A DNA stretch of 54,743 nt from positions 1-54,743 of the forward strand of contig CALGLR010000016.1 of the NCBI GenBank assembly GCA_937959395.1, written 5' to 3'. Below, in pieces: positions 34,252 to 44,403 of the stretch. The DNA comes from an uncultured Flavobacteriaceae bacterium. Its GTDB lineage: Bacteria; Bacteroidota; Bacteroidia; Flavobacteriales; Flavobacteriaceae. The position numbers and the translations under genes are program-made. The first letter of the stretch is position 1, and the number at the start of each line of letters is the position of its first letter. The notes beneath the pieces are model-generated. The model made no database searches and was not told the origin of the DNA. It saw only the letters and a list, made by a program, of their open reading frames with translations.

Positions 34252-35880
34252 ATGGCAGAAGTAATTAATATGCCGCGTTTAAGCGACACCATGGAAGAAG
34301 GAACAGTTGCTACGTGGTTAAAAAAAGTAGGAGATAAAATTGAAGAGGGCGATATTTTAGCTGAAATCGAAACAGATAAAGCAACAATGGAGTTTGAATC
34401 TTTCAATGAAGGTACTTTACTTCATATTGGTGTTCAAGAAGGAGAAACCACTAAAGTGGATGAACTATTAGCAATAATAGGGGAAAAGGGAGAAGATATA
34501 TCTAGTATTTTGAAAAAGAGTATTGCAGAAAAAGACAAGTCAGATTCTAAAGAAGAAATAAATAATAAAACGGATCAAGGTGATGCTGTTAGCGAAGCCG
34601 GGTCAGTGAGCGAAGCCGAACTGCCAGAAGGAGTTATTGTAGTTACAATGCCTCGTTTAAGTGATACAATGGAAGAAGGCACTGTTGCAACTTGGCTAAA
34701 AAAAGTAGGTGAAACGATAGAAGAGGGAGATATTTTGGCTGAGATTGAAACCGATAAGGCTACAATGGAATTCGAATCTTTTAATGAAGGGACACTATTA
34801 TTTGTGGGATTAAATGAAGGAGATTCAGCAAAGGTTGATGATTTGTTAGCTATTATTGGACCTAAAGGAACAGATGTATCTCATATTGTTAAAAATTTCT
34901 CAGCGAATACAAGTAATTCTGTAGAAGAAGCACCTAAACAAACAGAGCAAGTAAAACCTAATCCAGTTTCTAAAAACATAGAGAAACCTCAAGTTACTCC
35001 AGTTTCTAATAACACCGGACGTGTATTTGTCTCTCCTTTAGCAAAGAAGATTGCTGAAGAAAAAGGATTTGATGTTTCTCAAATAAAAGGTTCAGGAGAA
35101 AACGGGCGTATAATAAAAAGGGACGTTGAGAATTTTGTGCCAGGAAAGGCTGCCGGACAATCTTTAGCTCCAGTAGCAAAATTTATTCCTTCTGGAGAAG
35201 AGAATTTTGATGAAGTTAAGCATTCTCAAATGCGAAAAGTAATCGCAAAGCGATTAGGAGAATCTAAATTTTCTGCACCGCATTATTACTTAAATGTAGA
35301 ATTTGATATGGAGAATGCCATGGCATTTAGATCACAATTTAATTCTATTCCCGATGTAAAAATATCATATAACGATATGATTGTTAAAGCTTGCGCTTTA
35401 GCATTACGTCTACATCCACAGGTAAACTCTAGATGGTATGCAGACAAAATGCAGTTAAACAACCACGTACATGTAGGAGTTGCTGTTGCCGTAGAAGATG
35501 GCTTAGTTGTGCCAGTAGTTCGTTTTGCAAATGAGCAAACATTACCTCAAATAGGAGCTGCAGTTAAAGATTATGCAGGAAGGGCTAGAAATAGAAAACT
35601 AACACCTCAAGAAATGGAAGGTAGTACGTTTACAGTTTCTAATTTAGGAATGTTTGGTATAGAAAGTTTTACTTCTATTATTAATCAACCAAATTCCGCA
35701 ATATTATCTGTAGGTGCTATTATTCAAAAGCCCGTAGTTAAAAATGGAGAGATTGTAGTTGGTAATACTATGAAGCTAACGCTAGCTTGTGACCATAGAA
35801 CAGTAGATGGTGCAACAGGATCACAGTTTTTGCAAACGTTAAAAGGATATATAGAGAACCCAGTAACGATGCTGGTTTAA
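34252..35880 (+). CDS. pdhC: Pyruvate dehydrogenase E2, dihydrolipoamide acetyltransferase
   Basis: A 542-residue E2 core subunit. It has two nearly identical lipoyl domains, with lipoylated Lys43 and Lys169 each in ETDKATMEFES, then a peripheral-subunit-binding domain (RVFVSPLAKKIAEEKG through GRIIKRDV, about residues 256-290), and the catalytic acyltransferase domain ending with the active-site HRTVDGATGSQF. The linker between lipoyl domains contains a duplicated GC-rich motif (34591-34600 and 34609-34618) that looks like an inserted short element. It forms an operon with pdhA. Confidence 0.95.
   Translation: MAEVINMPRLSDTMEEGTVATWLKKVGDKIEEGDILAEIETDKATMEFESFNEGTLLHIGVQEGETTKVDELLAIIGEKGEDISSILKKSIAEKDKSDSKEEINNKTDQGDAVSEAGSVSEAELPEGVIVVTMPRLSDTMEEGTVATWLKKVGETIEEGDILAEIETDKATMEFESFNEGTLLFVGLNEGDSAKVDDLLAIIGPKGTDVSHIVKNFSANTSNSVEEAPKQTEQVKPNPVSKNIEKPQVTPVSNNTGRVFVSPLAKKIAEEKGFDVSQIKGSGENGRIIKRDVENFVPGKAAGQSLAPVAKFIPSGEENFDEVKHSQMRKVIAKRLGESKFSAPHYYLNVEFDMENAMAFRSQFNSIPDVKISYNDMIVKACALALRLHPQVNSRWYADKMQLNNHVHVGVAVAVEDGLVVPVVRFANEQTLPQIGAAVKDYAGRARNRKLTPQEMEGSTFTVSNLGMFGIESFTSIINQPNSAILSVGAIIQKPVVKNGEIVVGNTMKLTLACDHRTVDGATGSQFLQTLKGYIENPVTMLV
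34588..34623. repeat. Short GC-rich repeated motif in the pdhC linker
   Basis: AGCGAAGCCG occurs at 34591-34600 and again at 34609-34618. The second copy lies inside CAGTGAGCGAAGCCGAACTG, whose ends are complementary. The codons give VSEAGSVSEAE in the flexible linker between the lipoyl domains. The motif resembles the one in argS at 50619-50646. Confidence 0.45.
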
Positions 35881-35945
35881 TAAATTCCTTTGAATGAAGG
35901 AATCTCATAATCTAAAAACTTAAGTTTTATAAAAAATAAAATCAT

Positions 35946-35978
35946 AATCCCAATTCATTTTTTGAGTTGGGATTTTTC
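35946..35978 (+). terminator. Intrinsic terminator after pdhC
   Basis: AATCCCAA (35946-35953) pairs with TTGGGATT (35967-35974), followed by TTTC. A smaller hairpin, ATTCCTT/AAGGAAT, lies just after the stop near 35882-35902. Confidence 0.65.
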
Positions 35979-36079
35979 TATCTTTAAAACTCATAAAAAG
36001 TATAAAATTCCTCTTAAATAGAAGGTGTAAATAATACTTCTTGTTTTTTTAGATTAAGAAGGAATAAACATAAAAACCA

Positions 36080-37069
36080 ATGAAAAAAATAGCAATAATG
36101 TTACTCTTTACATTCATTTTTGGATGTAAACCCGCCCAAAGAGAGAATTCTAAAACAATAACAATTACTAGTGAGGAGATAAAAGAAACAGTTTCTTATT
36201 TAGCTTCAGATGATTTAAAAGGGAGAAATACTGGGAGTGAAGGAATCGATGCTGCTGCTACTTACATAGAAAAACAATTCAAAGATTTAGGCGTTAAGCC
36301 TTATTTTGAAACCTATAGAGACCATTTTCAATTTACTAATACTAGACCAAAAGATGTTAGTGAAATGAATAAAGAAGTAAAGGCTTTTAATGTTGTAGGT
36401 TTTTTAGAAGGGAGTGATCCTGTTTTGAAAAATGAAATAATAATTTTAGGTGCCCATTACGATCATATTGGTGAAGGAAAAGCTGTAGAGGGAGATCTTA
36501 TTGCTAACGGGGCAAATGATAATGCAGCTGGAACGAGTGCTGTATTAGCCTTAGCAAAATATTTTTCTGCTAAAAAAAATAATAAACGTAGTATTATGTT
36601 CGTATTATTTTCTGCTGAAGAAAAAGGGCTTCTAGGATCTAAGCATCTATCAAGTTTATTAAGAGAAAAAGGAAATTTTGATTTATATACTATGGTAAAC
36701 TTTGAAATGATAGGCGTGCCAATGAAAGATAAAGAGTATACTGTTTATTTATCAGGCTATGAATTATCTAATATGGCAGAGAAGATAAACGAATATACTA
36801 AAACAAAATTAGTAGGCTTATTACCTAAGGCTAAGGCGTTCAATTTGTTTAAACGATCAGATAACTACCCATTTCATAATGCATTTAGTGTGGCTTGTCA
36901 AACCATATCAACTTTCGATTTTACAAATTATGATTATTATCATCATGTAGATGATGAAGCAGAGCATATGGATTTCAATTTTATGGCCAATGTTATAAAT
37001 AAAATCATTCCTGCTATAGAAACCATGGCAAATACGCCAGAAAAAGAAATATACATGTATGGAGAGTAA
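36080..37069 (+). CDS. M28 family zinc peptidase, lipoprotein
   Basis: A 329-residue aminopeptidase-type metalloprotease with lipoprotein signal (lipobox FIFGC, Cys16), so anchored in the cell envelope. Putative metal ligands are His126 (GAHYDHIG), Asp147 (NGANDNAAG), Glu180-Glu181 (FSAEEKG), Glu209 (NFEMIG) and a His in YYHHVDDEAEHM. In many M28 enzymes the fourth ligand position is Asp (NxDMxG); here it is Glu, which may be a subfamily trait. Substrate unknown, probably peptides in the periplasm or at the surface. The 3' end overlaps the next gene by 11 bases. Confidence 0.88.
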   Translation: MKKIAIMLLFTFIFGCKPAQRENSKTITITSEEIKETVSYLASDDLKGRNTGSEGIDAAATYIEKQFKDLGVKPYFETYRDHFQFTNTRPKDVSEMNKEVKAFNVVGFLEGSDPVLKNEIIILGAHYDHIGEGKAVEGDLIANGANDNAAGTSAVLALAKYFSAKKNNKRSIMFVLFSAEEKGLLGSKHLSSLLREKGNFDLYTMVNFEMIGVPMKDKEYTVYLSGYELSNMAEKINEYTKTKLVGLLPKAKAFNLFKRSDNYPFHNAFSVACQTISTFDFTNYDYYHHVDDEAEHMDFNFMANVINKIIPAIETMANTPEKEIYMYGE

Positions 37070-37745
37070 AAATATTATAATAACAGGAACAAGTAGGGGG
37101 ATTGGGTTTGAATTGGTACACTTATTAGCAAGTCAAGGACATAACATATTGGCCTTATCCAGAAATGAGCAACCAGTAAGCAATTTAAATTTTGATAATA
37201 TTTTTTCGTTTTCTTTCGATTTATCTAAAAGTGAGGATTATACTAAAGTTGAAAATTATATTAAGAAAGAATGGAAACAAGTAGATGTGCTCATAAATAA
37301 TGCAGGAGCACTATTAAATAAGCCATTTATAGAAACGTCTATGGATGATTTTGAGCTAATTTATAAAACAAATGTACTTGGTGTAGCCCAAATGACGAGA
37401 ACTGTTTTGCCTTTTATGAAAAGAGAAAGTCACGTCGTAACTATAAGTTCTATGGGTGGTGTTCAAGGTAGCGTGAAATTTCCTGGGCTATCTGCATACA
37501 GTTCTAGTAAAGGCGCAGTGATTACGTTAACCGAGTTGTTGGCTGAAGAGTATAAAGAAACAGGTCCAAGTTTTAATGTTCTAGCTTTAGGAGCTGTGCA
37601 AACCGAAATGTTAGCTGAAGCCTTTCCGGGTTACCAAGCACCAACAACAGCATTAGAAATGGCAAAATACATTGCAGATTTCTCAATTAATGGAAATAAA
37701 TATTTCAACGGAAAACTCCTACAGGTGTCGAATTCCACACCATAA
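37059..37745 (+). CDS. Short-chain dehydrogenase/reductase
   Basis: A 228-residue SDR-family NAD(P)-dependent oxidoreductase. Cofactor motif TGTSRGIG (residues 9-16), NNAG (80-83), catalytic Ser at 130-131, and YxxxK with Tyr147 and Lys151. Length is near the short end of classical SDRs (about 250). It overlaps the M28 peptidase gene by 11 bases, so the two are translationally coupled or at least co-transcribed. The substrate cannot be predicted. Confidence 0.9.
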   Translation: MESKNIIITGTSRGIGFELVHLLASQGHNILALSRNEQPVSNLNFDNIFSFSFDLSKSEDYTKVENYIKKEWKQVDVLINNAGALLNKPFIETSMDDFELIYKTNVLGVAQMTRTVLPFMKRESHVVTISSMGGVQGSVKFPGLSAYSSSKGAVITLTELLAEEYKETGPSFNVLALGAVQTEMLAEAFPGYQAPTTALEMAKYIADFSINGNKYFNGKLLQVSNSTP

Positions 37746-37778
37746 ATTCGTTGAACTGTAAATTTATTCGACAAAAAG

Positions 37779-37808
37779 TTGCGTTTTTCCGATTAATTAC
37801 TATATTTG
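37779..37808 (+). promoter_or_regulatory. Promoter of the type B T9SS cargo operon
   Basis: TTG at 37779-37781, 19 bases, then TATATTTG at 37801-37808. This is an exact match in both boxes and spacing, 24 bases before the TTG start codon. Confidence 0.8.
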
Positions 37809-37831
37809 TCCCATAACTTAAACCTAAATCT

Positions 37832-40800
37832 TTGAAAGTATATTTAAAAAATTTACCGTTTGTCGTATTTTTTATCACTTTTTTTGCTAGTGCTCAATGC
37901 GATCGTGTTGAAACTTTAATCTTCTGTGATATGACAACAATAGATGGTAATACGGATGGTACTCCAGATGGTGTAATAAATTTATACGATGAGTACACTA
38001 GCCAAATTGGTGGCACACTCGCTCCAGGAACCTGGTTCGATCCAGGCTTTAATTTTGCATTAGATGAAGCTACAGGAGATCTTTTTCTGTGGGATTTAAA
38101 TAATGCTTCTGTAAATATTACAGATTATCAATTCGAATTGACTAATCCAAATTGTACAACTGGTCCCACAATTACACTAAATGTAATCTTAGGTCCATAC
38201 TCAGGCGATGTTGTTCCAACAATCGGAACGACAGATGTGAATGTACAAATATGTGATTTAGGAGAAGACCCTTGTGGCTCTATGGCAGAGACCGATTTGA
38301 AACTTACGTTCTTATCGTTACCCAGTCCGCATTCAAATGGAAGGTGGGAATACCGTGGCACAAGTCCAAACTTTATTAGTTTGAGCAATGACGGTATTTT
38401 CATGGCAGAAGTGCCTTATACCCCAGGTCCACCTTTAATCGATGAAGAAATTTTTGAAGTGTTCTATATTGTAGATGGATTAACACCTTGTGACGCACCT
38501 GTGCAGGAAACTTCAATTAGAGTTTCTGTGATAAGAGAAGTGTTTGCTGGATTTGCAAATACATTCGATATCTGTGAGACCGAATTGGTTGCAGGCAGCA
38601 TATTTGAAAATATAGACTTACGAAATGATGAGTATCTCGTAAATGAAGATATTGAAGGTGTCTGGTTAGCTGCCGATGACCCTACTGGGCAAATAAGCGG
38701 TCCAGGAGATTCAATGATTAATTTAGTAGAAATTTATAATGATTTAGTTGCTGCTAATCCTACATTCGGATGTGCAACTTATGATTTTACTTTCATGGTA
38801 ACAAGTAGAACTAATGTGTGCGAAGATAATGAGAGCACTGTAAGTTTTACAATATATCAAGAACTAAAACCTTTTAGTCAAGTGACTTTTCCAGATTATT
38901 GCGTTAAGGATGACACAAATCCAACTACTGTTAATTTATACGAATTTTTAGAGTTCACACCAAGTTTCGAATATGGTAGTAATTGTTGTACCGACTGGAA
39001 TTTTGTGTCTGGCCCGTCAGATCTTGGAATTGTAGATAGAGTTAATGATATATGTAGCGATGTAGATACTAGTGCGGGTTCGCAAGAGGCAGACTATACA
39101 TATCTTGGTACGATTAGTCTTGAAGATTTAACAAATGCAGACGCAGGAACCTATATATTTGAGTATACTGTAAACCCAGGAATAAATTGTAGCTGTGAGG
39201 CAATGGAGATTAGTGCTTTAGCCAATCCAGCTACAGATGGTTGTAGTTCTATTACGGGGCCAGATTATACTTGTGCAAGTATTACAGAGCAGGTTACCAT
39301 AGTAATTAACCCATTTAATTACGCTGGAGAAGATACTCCAGCTCCAACAGCTCCAGCATTAGAATTTTGTGAATCAGATATAACTTCACCTTTCGATTTA
39401 ATTACACTGTTAAATACAGATGGTATTAATGATCCAATATATACAGGAACATTAGGAACGTGGATAGATTTAGATACAGGTTTAACAATAACAAACCCAT
39501 ACACTTTTCCTGAGATTGATGATCGAATGACATTTAATTTTAATTACAGCACGACAACACCTGCAAATTGTACAGATACAGCAGACTTAACATTTACAGT
39601 GTATGAACAATACACGCCTGGTATTCCAACTACTAGAGAGTTTTGTGAAACTGACTCAAGTTTTAATTTGTTTGACGAATTAGATGTTGATCCATTATTT
39701 GGTGATATAAACGATAATGGTACGTGGACGTTTCCCGACGGTACAATGTCTAGTGGTAGTATGGCTACTTTCGATCCATCAACTGATGATGGAGGGGTAT
39801 ACACTTATACCGTGCCTAATAACTTTTCAATTACAGATGGTACAACAGTAATATGTCCTGGCGGCCAAGCGACTTTAACAATTACTATTATTGAGCCTGC
39901 TAACCCAGGAATGGATATGGCTGGTGAGGTATGTGAATCTAGTCTGCAATATGATTTATTAACATTATTAGACCCTGCTGCGGATACAGGAGGAATGTTT
40001 ATTGATGCTACAGTGCCGCCAATACCAGCAGGTGCATTGTCTGGAAGTATAGTAGATATAACTTTACTTGCAGTTGGAGTCTATGAGTTCGATTATCAAG
40101 TGCAAGGAAATATAGTGTGCCCTATTCAAACGGCGACATTAACACTTACTATATTTGAAGAATTCACATCTGGTACAGACACAGATCATGATGTTTGTGC
40201 TATTGATGCAAACTTTAATATATTCGATGAGTTAGATGGAAGTCCAAGTACTAATGGTACATGGACATTACCAGATGGTACAATGTCTACAAATAATAAT
40301 GTTACTTTCGACCCTAGTACTTCAGATGCTGGCGTCTATATTTATACGGTACCACCAAACATGTCTACTATAGATCCTACTATAGAGATTTGTTCAGGAA
40401 GTTCTAATACATTAACAATTAATGTGTTTCAAAACTCAAACCCTGGAGCAGATAATGACGGAGTTGCGTGTAAGTCTGATTTGGAATTTGATTTATTAAC
40501 ATTAGTAGATCCTGCAGCTGATACTGGAGGAGCCTTTGTTGATGTTACGATGCCACCAATACCAACAGGAGCATTGTCTGGAAACATTGTTGATTTAACG
40601 TTGTTAGCAGAAGGCGATTATATTTTCGAGTATCAAACACAAGGAAATACTGTTTGTGCTTTACAAGCAGCTACTTTAGAATTAATTGTTACAGATCTCT
40701 TATCACCTACTGTAGATAATGAAACATTTTGTGTCCTAGAAGCTGCAACATTAGCAGATCTTACAGTTAATGGAGCCTCAGATTTTGAATGGTATGATAC

Positions 40801-41233
40801 TGCAACAGATAACACGCCATTAGATATCAATACCATATTAATTGATGGAGAAGATTATTTTGTAGCTGCTACAGATGCTAGTGCGACTTGTTTCTCTACA
40901 CGAACAGTAATAATAGCAAGCATAATACCTTTTGGAGAACAAGGTTGTGTTGTTGAGATTCCAGATGGTGTATCACCAAATAATGATTCTCAAAATGACG
41001 ATTTAGATTTGAGTAATTTACCACAAATCTATCCAAATTATGAAATTAAGATCTTTAATAGATATGGAACTACAGTTTTCATAGGAAACACTAATACGGC
41101 CTTTTTTAATGGAGAATCTAATGTCTCATTATCTATAGGTAACAATTTACCTTCAGGTAATTATTTCTATATTTTTGATCCTAAGGATAATATAACAAAA
41201 CCATTTCAAGGTAATTTTTATTTAAGCAGATAA
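37832..41233 (+). CDS. Large secreted protein with gliding-type (type B) T9SS C-terminal domain
   Basis: A 1133-residue exported protein. The start is TTG at 37832, the only one giving the signal peptide (MKVYLKNLPFVVFFITFFASAQ). The middle is beta-rich and Cys-containing with repeated units. A pair of units (NLFDELDVDP with TWTFPDGTMSSGSM, then DLLTLLDPAADTGGMF with PIPAGALSGSIVD) is present twice, at about residues 600-765 and 780-935. The C-terminal about 90 residues (IPDGVSPNNDSQNDDLD, IKIFNRYGTTVF, LPSGNYFYIF, FQGNFYLSR) form the gliding motility-associated sorting domain of type B cargo. The PorP/SprF-like gene immediately downstream is the expected partner for export of such proteins. 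It may be a surface adhesin; binding target unknown. Confidence 0.88.
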   Translation: MKVYLKNLPFVVFFITFFASAQCDRVETLIFCDMTTIDGNTDGTPDGVINLYDEYTSQIGGTLAPGTWFDPGFNFALDEATGDLFLWDLNNASVNITDYQFELTNPNCTTGPTITLNVILGPYSGDVVPTIGTTDVNVQICDLGEDPCGSMAETDLKLTFLSLPSPHSNGRWEYRGTSPNFISLSNDGIFMAEVPYTPGPPLIDEEIFEVFYIVDGLTPCDAPVQETSIRVSVIREVFAGFANTFDICETELVAGSIFENIDLRNDEYLVNEDIEGVWLAADDPTGQISGPGDSMINLVEIYNDLVAANPTFGCATYDFTFMVTSRTNVCEDNESTVSFTIYQELKPFSQVTFPDYCVKDDTNPTTVNLYEFLEFTPSFEYGSNCCTDWNFVSGPSDLGIVDRVNDICSDVDTSAGSQEADYTYLGTISLEDLTNADAGTYIFEYTVNPGINCSCEAMEISALANPATDGCSSITGPDYTCASITEQVTIVINPFNYAGEDTPAPTAPALEFCESDITSPFDLITLLNTDGINDPIYTGTLGTWIDLDTGLTITNPYTFPEIDDRMTFNFNYSTTTPANCTDTADLTFTVYEQYTPGIPTTREFCETDSSFNLFDELDVDPLFGDINDNGTWTFPDGTMSSGSMATFDPSTDDGGVYTYTVPNNFSITDGTTVICPGGQATLTITIIEPANPGMDMAGEVCESSLQYDLLTLLDPAADTGGMFIDATVPPIPAGALSGSIVDITLLAVGVYEFDYQVQGNIVCPIQTATLTLTIFEEFTSGTDTDHDVCAIDANFNIFDELDGSPSTNGTWTLPDGTMSTNNNVTFDPSTSDAGVYIYTVPPNMSTIDPTIEICSGSSNTLTINVFQNSNPGADNDGVACKSDLEFDLLTLVDPAADTGGAFVDVTMPPIPTGALSGNIVDLTLLAEGDYIFEYQTQGNTVCALQAATLELIVTDLLSPTVDNETFCVLEAATLADLTVNGASDFEWYDTATDNTPLDINTILIDGEDYFVAATDASATCFSTRTVIIASIIPFGEQGCVVEIPDGVSPNNDSQNDDLDLSNLPQIYPNYEIKIFNRYGTTVFIGNTNTAFFNGESNVSLSIGNNLPSGNYFYIFDPKDNITKPFQGNFYLSR

Positions 41234-41243
41234 CCTACTATAT

Positions 41244-42152
41244 ATGAAATTTAAAATCTTTTTAATAGCCATTATATGTAGTATTTCTACATATGCGCAG
41301 CAAGATCCACAGTACACTCAATACATGTACAATATGAGTGTCGTTAACCCTGGGTACATGATAAACGAGCCTTCTTTAATTCAAGTAGGAAGTTTGTATC
41401 GTACGCAATGGGTAGGTATAGAAGGAGCTCCTAAAACAGCAAATATTTTTGCTAACATTCCTTTAAATAACAAAATAGAATTAGGACTAAACTTTACGAA
41501 CGATAAAATTGGAGGTGTTTTATTTCAAAATGCATTTAATGTTGATACCGCATATAAAATCACGCTTAATAACGATCTAAATGTTTCATTTGGAGTTAAA
41601 GTAGGTGTAGATTATCTAAGTTTCGACTTTTCTAATACTAATGTTTCTAATGATGCGCAGTTTCCTAATACCAAACGAACGGTATTTAATTTTGGAGCTG
41701 GTGTATTTGTATTTAAAGAGCAATTTTATGTCGGTTTATCATCACCTAGTATAATTCCTACAGCAATAGATGTTGAAAATAGTGATGGCCTTTTTACAAA
41801 TTCACCGCATTTGTTTTTAATAGGTGGTTACGTTTTTGAAGCGACAGACGATCTTAAGATAAAACCATCTACAGTTGTGAAACAAGTATTTGGTTCACCA
41901 TTATCTTTTGATGTTTCTATTAATGCGTTATATAAAAATAGATTTGAACTTGGTGCCGCATATAGATACCAAGATGCAATTTCTGCTTTAGCAGGATTTA
42001 ATATAACCCCAAGTCTAAAACTTGGTTACGCTTATGATTTTAGTACTAGCGAATTAAATGACTTTAATAATGGAAGTCATGAATTTGTACTACTGTATAA
42101 GTTTGATTTACTAGGTTTAAGTAAAAAGTATTCATCTCCAAGATTCTACTAA
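41244..42152 (+). CDS. PorP/SprF family type IX secretion outer-membrane protein
   Basis: A 302-residue outer-membrane protein with signal peptide (MKFKIFLIAIICSISTYA) and the family signature QQDPQYTQYMYNMSVVNPGY, then RTQWVGIEGAPKTANIFANIPL. Strand-like segments run to the C-terminus. SprF helps secrete the type B adhesin SprB in Flavobacterium johnsoniae. By analogy this protein should serve the cargo encoded 11 bases upstream. It forms an operon with that gene and the OmpA-type gene downstream. Confidence 0.92.
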   Translation: MKFKIFLIAIICSISTYAQQDPQYTQYMYNMSVVNPGYMINEPSLIQVGSLYRTQWVGIEGAPKTANIFANIPLNNKIELGLNFTNDKIGGVLFQNAFNVDTAYKITLNNDLNVSFGVKVGVDYLSFDFSNTNVSNDAQFPNTKRTVFNFGAGVFVFKEQFYVGLSSPSIIPTAIDVENSDGLFTNSPHLFLIGGYVFEATDDLKIKPSTVVKQVFGSPLSFDVSINALYKNRFELGAAYRYQDAISALAGFNITPSLKLGYAYDFSTSELNDFNNGSHEFVLLYKFDLLGLSKKYSSPRFY

Positions 42153-42246
42153 TATGACAAGAGCTAAAATATTGGATATAAATATCCCCCAAATTATTAA
42201 ATGGCGAATGGCATCAGACCATTTAAAAAGCAATAAAAATAGACAG

Positions 42247-44295
42247 ATGAAAAAAAGAATTGTAATTATAACAATGATGTTATTGTGTTTGCAGCTGTCT
42301 TTTGCACAAAAGAGAACAAGAGCAGATCGTTTTTTTAGTAAAGGCGATTATCTTAATGCTGCGCAATTTTACGAAGAAGAACTTGAAACTGGTGTTAGTA
42401 AAAAAGCACTTGAAAATATTGGAGTGTCTTACTACAATACATTTCAATATAAAAAAGCGTCACGTTATTTAAAACTATTGGCTAATGGTCGTTTTCCTGA
42501 AGAAGATAAGACTTACGATAACCAATATAATTTTAAATTGTATCAAGTATTATCTGCGCTAGGAGACTATGAAACGAGCTTAGATTACTTTAAATTATTT
42601 AAAGAAAACTATAGCGCATCATTAGACAAAGCAAAAGCAATAGAGACTATTGAAGAGTTTAAATTAAAAAACCCTGATTATAAAGTAAAACCAACGCAAT
42701 ACAACTCGGAGTCTTCAGATTTTGGAGCTGTAAAATTCGGTGATAGTGTTTATTTTACTTCAGACAGATTAAATAAACAAATACTCTACAAGAGCTATAA
42801 ATGGACACATAGGCCGTTCTTAGATATCCATTCTGTAAATGTAAATAAAAAGTTAGATACTATAGGTACTACAAGAGCGCTTCCAAAATCGGTAAATTCA
42901 AAATTACATGAAGGTAATTTCTGTTTTAGTAAAGACGGAAATACGATGTATGTTTCAAGAAGTAATTTTTCTGATGGTAAACAAGCCTTCGATGATGATT
43001 CTAATAACAATATTCACTTGTACAAGTCTATTAAAACAGATAGTACTTGGTCTAAATTAGAGAAATTAGCCTTTAATACCGTTGGTGCTTCTTATCAACA
43101 CCCAGCATTAAGTCCAGATGGTAAAAAGTTATATTTTTCATCAAATAGACAAGGAAGTCTTGGAGAATTTGATATTTACTATGTAAAAGTAAATGCAGAT
43201 GGTACATTTGGAGAACCAACAAATTTAGGCCCAACCATAAATACAGTAAATAGAGAGCATTTCCCATTTATAAGTGAAGAAGGTAATTTGTTTTTCTCTT
43301 CTAATGGTCATTTAGGATTAGGAATGTTAGATGTTTTTGCTTCAGAACTCGTAAAGAATAAATTTACAACACCTGTTAATTTAGGAGTGCCAGTAAATTC
43401 AAGGTATGATGATTTTAGTTTAAATTACTTTAATAAAACAGAAGGTTTCTTTGCTTCTAATCGAAAAAATAAAAATGATGATATCTATTCTTTTGAACAA
43501 ATTGGCCAAATTTTTATAAGAGAATACATTAATATTTTCGAAGTTAGAGATCGAGATACAAAAGAGTTTATATCAAATTCCTCAGTTATTTTAACCACTA
43601 AAAAAGGGGAGATGAAGTATAATAATAAATTAGGAATAAAGTCTTCTTTTACGGCAAATTTATTACCAGGAACTTATGTTTTTAAAGCTGAAAATGAAGC
43701 TTATAAACCAGGTGTGATAAATGTGGAAGCTATTGAAAAGCAAGATAAAACACATGTGTTATATTTAAAGAAAATACCGCCACCTCCACCACCGCCACCG
43801 CCGCCACCAGTAGATCCACTTGATGCAATAGCAGATCAAAAAGGGATTGATAAAGACATGAGGGAAAAAGATCCTGAGCGTTTTAAATTATTAACAGATA
43901 CTGATGGTCCGCCAGTAGTTGAGAAAAATGGTAAATTGTACTTTCAGTTAGAGCCTATTTATTTCGATTTCAATATGTGGGATATTAGAGAGGACTCTAA
44001 ACTTATTCTTGATGATCTAATTAAAAAGTTAAATCGTTTCCCTAAGGTAGAGTTGAAAATTGGTTCGCATACCGATGGTAGAGGTTCAGAACGCTACAAT
44101 CAAGTACTGTCTGAACGTCGTGCAGAATCAACAAGAAACTATATTGCTTTAGAAGGTTATATAAATGCAAAACGTTTGCAATTTGAAGGGTTTGGAGAGA
44201 AACAACATGTTATTCCTTGTCCTATGAATAATTGTACAGAAGACGAGCATCAATTAAACCGAAGAAGTGAATTTGAAATTCTTAAATACGATTAA
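42247..44295 (+). CDS. PD40/TPR and OmpA-domain envelope protein
   Basis: A 682-residue exported protein. The ATG at 42247 gives a clean signal peptide (MKKRIVIITMMLLCLQLSFAQ); an in-frame ATG at 42154 would add 31 unlikely residues. Order: TPR-like helices (about residues 20-135), PD40/WD40-like beta-propeller repeats (SPDGKKLYFSSNRQGSLGEFDIY and similar), a carboxypeptidase-regulatory-like domain, a run of 11 prolines, and a C-terminal OmpA domain binding peptidoglycan (IYFDFNMWDIREDS, GSHTDGRGSERYNQVLSERRAES). It resembles the T9SS-associated PorE family and proteins that follow PorP/SprF genes. The likely role is anchoring the secretion or adhesin complex to the cell wall. Confidence 0.88.
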   Translation: MKKRIVIITMMLLCLQLSFAQKRTRADRFFSKGDYLNAAQFYEEELETGVSKKALENIGVSYYNTFQYKKASRYLKLLANGRFPEEDKTYDNQYNFKLYQVLSALGDYETSLDYFKLFKENYSASLDKAKAIETIEEFKLKNPDYKVKPTQYNSESSDFGAVKFGDSVYFTSDRLNKQILYKSYKWTHRPFLDIHSVNVNKKLDTIGTTRALPKSVNSKLHEGNFCFSKDGNTMYVSRSNFSDGKQAFDDDSNNNIHLYKSIKTDSTWSKLEKLAFNTVGASYQHPALSPDGKKLYFSSNRQGSLGEFDIYYVKVNADGTFGEPTNLGPTINTVNREHFPFISEEGNLFFSSNGHLGLGMLDVFASELVKNKFTTPVNLGVPVNSRYDDFSLNYFNKTEGFFASNRKNKNDDIYSFEQIGQIFIREYINIFEVRDRDTKEFISNSSVILTTKKGEMKYNNKLGIKSSFTANLLPGTYVFKAENEAYKPGVINVEAIEKQDKTHVLYLKKIPPPPPPPPPPPVDPLDAIADQKGIDKDMREKDPERFKLLTDTDGPPVVEKNGKLYFQLEPIYFDFNMWDIREDSKLILDDLIKKLNRFPKVELKIGSHTDGRGSERYNQVLSERRAESTRNYIALEGYINAKRLQFEGFGEKQHVIPCPMNNCTEDEHQLNRRSEFEILKYD

Positions 44296-44312
44296 TAATA
44301 TATAAGTCATAG

Positions 44313-44348
44313 AATAGAAAAAGCAACCCTAGGGTTGCTTTTTCTATT
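44313..44348. terminator. Strong terminator after the OmpA-domain gene
   Basis: A 36-base perfect palindrome (44313-44330 against 44331-44348, AATAGAAAAAGCAACCCT arm) with A-rich and T-rich outer parts. It could terminate transcripts from either strand. Confidence 0.8.
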
Positions 44349-44403
44349 AATATTGGATTTTAGGATAGGTTAGCTTAATTTTATACTGTACAAAAACAAT
44401 ATC

